From contig CAIKWV010000542.1 in assembly GCA_903831165.1 (NCBI GenBank), positions 1 through 7,691 of the forward strand: a stretch of 7,691 bases of DNA. The letters are read 5' to 3'. The DNA comes from an uncultured cyanobacterium (GTDB lineage: Bacteria > Cyanobacteriota > Cyanobacteriia > PCC-6307 > Cyanobiaceae). Below, piece by piece: positions 6,390-7,691 of this stretch. Position 1 is the stretch's first letter. Each line of letters begins with the position of its first letter. Both the position numbers and the translations under genes were made by a program. The notes below the pieces were generated by a model. That model saw only the letters and a list, made by a program, of their open reading frames with translations. It was not told the origin of the DNA and did not search any database.

Positions 6390-6876
6390 CGCGTCTATCG
6401 CCTCCACGCAGCAGAGCACGCATCCGCTCGATCAACTGATTGATCTGGAAGATTGTCCAGAATCCCGCCTCTTGTTTGGCCTCGTCCAGATCGTTGAGAA
6501 TCCGGTTCAGCTGCTGCTGTTTGCTCTCAAATGCCTCAAGCTCCCGGTGCATCTCCTGAGCCAGTTGCATGGCTTCGGCTTTCTCCTGACCGATCAAGAG
6601 CAGCCGTTCCTCATAGCTGCGCAGCGTGTTGAGAAAGCGCTCTCGGGCTTCACTGAACTCGCGCGAGCGGCGCAACAGCTGCCCCCGTGAGCGACTCAGT
6701 GAGGCGTGGCTGTTGCGCATCGCCAGGTAGTGGTGCGCGATCTGTTCAGTACTCAGCCCAGTTAGATCACGGGGAAAGTCGCCGGTGGATCGGATTCCCT
6801 TGCACTCCACCAATGGCTGAATCTCAACAGCTGTATTAGTGCTAGCCAGGTCACTCTCAAGAGGTTCCTCAGCCAT
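6382..6876 (-). CDS. Unknown coiled-coil protein (first gene of overlapping pair)
   Basis: A 164-residue protein that I do not recognise, starting MAEEPLESDL. The first 40 residues are acidic and probably disordered. From about 42 to 137 it is almost entirely charged and helical with heptad-like Leu spacing: LSTEQIAHHYLAMRNSHASL, then RSREFSEARERFLNTLRSYE, then LAQEMHRELEAFESKQQQLN. A short conserved-looking segment GFWTIFQINQLIERMRALLR (about 138-157) follows and could be an amphipathic helix. There is no signal peptide. ATG 6876 was chosen over a TTG at 6894; no clear Shine-Dalgarno precedes either. The stop overlaps the start of the next gene by 8 bases. Structural, adaptor or cell-envelope scaffold roles are all possible; none can be shown. 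Confidence 0.74.
   Translation of the reverse strand: MAEEPLESDLASTNTAVEIQPLVECKGIRSTGDFPRDLTGLSTEQIAHHYLAMRNSHASLSRSRGQLLRRSREFSEARERFLNTLRSYEERLLLIGQEKAEAMQLAQEMHRELEAFESKQQQLNRILNDLDEAKQEAGFWTIFQINQLIERMRALLRGGDRRDG
6401..6405 (-). promoter_or_regulatory. Shine-Dalgarno GGAGG inside the upstream gene
   Basis: A perfect GGAGG on the minus strand, 11 bases before ATG 6389 and within the last codons of the upstream gene (ALLRGGDRRDG). The spacing is somewhat long. It decides the start at 6389 rather than 6419 and supports coupled translation of the pair. Confidence 0.5.
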
Positions 6877-7259
6877 GAGCCAATCTGCTGCCAACGACCA
6901 TAATCCTACAGCTTGGTGCTATGACGCGGCACTTATCTCAGCGCCGCTTGAAGAGCATGTCCCCGCTTGCAATGCTGATGCAAAGCCTGCATGGGATCAA
7001 GTGCTGCAAGTGGCCGACATCTCGGCCCTTGCGCCTTGGGCAGCTTGTGCTGGTCCTGGTCACTGAGGCTGTCTCATAGGGCGATTGCCAGGGCCAACCC
7101 CTTGTTTTGGAGTCGTTGGAGAAGGTCAGGCATGGGTGCCAATGTCATCACCCCCTCAGCTCATGGATCCAGCGTAGGCGCGCTCCCTGGAGTGAAGCTG
7201 GGACCGGAAATGGGCATTGCAGCGTGATGGGCTTCTTTTCAATCAGTGCCACCCCCCCC
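6877..7259. other. 383-base stretch with no convincing gene
   Basis: Short frames exist on both strands but none reads as a recognisable protein. A 24-codon minus frame at 7074-7148 (ending LLQRLQNKGLALAIAL) is helix-like but too short to support. The stretch should contain the promoters of the minus-strand pair and of the plus-strand reading beginning at 7260. A run of eight C at 7252-7259 directly precedes ATG 7260. Confidence 0.4.
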
Positions 7260-7691
7260 ATGACCCCCAACCCCCTTCCCCACTGACGAGCGCCTGCGCA
7301 ACACCATCGCGACGCGCATGCGCATGAGACACGTTGACCAACCCCTGATGCTCATGGAGCTCCTCGGCCATGGATTGGCCAGGCAACAGCCAGCCCCGCC
7401 CCGGCGCAGGACGTAGCCCGCCGGATCCAGGGGGAGGACGTAACCCAGATCGACTACACCACCGAACGCGTCAAGCGGATGGTGGGCAAGGTTCACCTTC
7501 AACGGCATCACCCGCTACGACCAGGGCGCCTATGGCCTGGTGGGCGGCGTAGCCGAAGGCTTCTGCGCAGCAGTAGAGCTGAGCGACAGCGAGCGCGAGC
7601 AGCTGCTGCAACTGTCCCGCCAGCGCCTCGATGCCTTCCGAATGCACCGCGGCGAGGAGGTGGGCTGGTTGCTCACGCAGAAGCCTGCGGC
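7260..7691 (+). pseudogene. Frameshifted 5' part of an HNH/HIT-like gene, runs off the right edge
   Basis: A coherent protein is spread over three frames. ATG 7260 reads MTPN and then stops at 7284-7286; losing one C from the C5 tract 7271-7275 would join it to PFPTDERLRNTIATRMRM and RHVDQPLMLMELLGHG. That frame meets TAG at 7414-7416, but near 7371-7378 the reading moves to the frame with QATASPAPAQDVARRI and DVTQIDYTTERVKRMVGK. An extra G at 7490-7491 then breaks it, and the reading continues with FTFNGITRYDQGAYGLVGG and, to the window edge, a helical section with SEREQLLQLSRQRLDAFRMH. I recall this RHVDQPLMLMELL ... QIDYYT ... RMVG arrangement as the N-terminal region of proteins that carry HNH endonuclease and, in some, HIT domains; none of those catalytic domains is inside the window. 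Codon use stays GC-rich at third positions through every segment. Decay or indel sequencing error are both possible. Confidence 0.6.

Noticed and set aside
7074..7148. 24-codon minus-strand frame ending LLQRLQNKGLALAIAL
   Set aside because: Amphipathic-looking but very short, without a ribosome binding site or supporting context.
7239..7511. 90-codon minus-strand frame
   Set aside because: Antisense to the frameshifted plus-strand gene, which has coherent family-like sequence; the minus reading is Gly/Arg/Val-rich with no motif.

Overview
The window looks like a GC-rich piece of an accessory or low-density region of a cyanobacterial genome, most likely of the Synechococcus/Cyanobium type. 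The evidence is a Nif11-family small protein with a PGEYPGRYY tail, a DUF4114 + SGNH hydrolase + RTX protein of a kind common in cyanobacteria, and one copy of the 10-base HIP1 palindrome. The taxonomic call is an inference of medium strength, because no ribosomal or core gene is present.

Layout from left to right: (1) 1-2334, minus strand, is the N-terminal 778 codons of a large secreted-type SGNH/GDSL hydrolase with RTX repeats; it runs off the left edge. (2) 2335-2774 holds no convincing gene. (3) 2775-3164 (minus, unrecognised, proline-rich N terminus) and 3237-3464 (plus, Nif11 domain) are divergent across 72 bases. (4) 3465-4207 is gene-poor and may hold decayed coding fragments and several inverted repeats. 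(5) 4208-5593, minus, is a complete exported type I sulfatase with an intact formylglycine motif. (6) 5594-5897 is non-coding, with a 14-base perfect palindrome and a tRNA D-arm-like fragment. (7) 6876-5898, minus, is a pair of overlapping genes for helical, coiled-coil proteins of unknown function. (8) 6877-7259 shows no good gene. (9) 7260 to the right edge is the 5' part of a plus-strand gene whose coherent protein sequence is spread over three or more frames. It resembles the N-terminal region of HNH/HIT-type proteins and is either a decaying pseudogene or carries indel errors.

Functional reading: two proteins are built for action outside the cytoplasm, the RTX esterase/lipase (type I secretion expected) and the sulfatase (Sec signal peptide). 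They could act on exogenous organic esters and sulfate esters, but nothing in the sequence links them in one operon. The two genes at 5898-6876 are the only clear translationally coupled unit and the best candidate for an undescribed two-protein system. I did not find CRISPR arrays, intact tRNA or rRNA genes, an intact transposase or a recognisable defence system.
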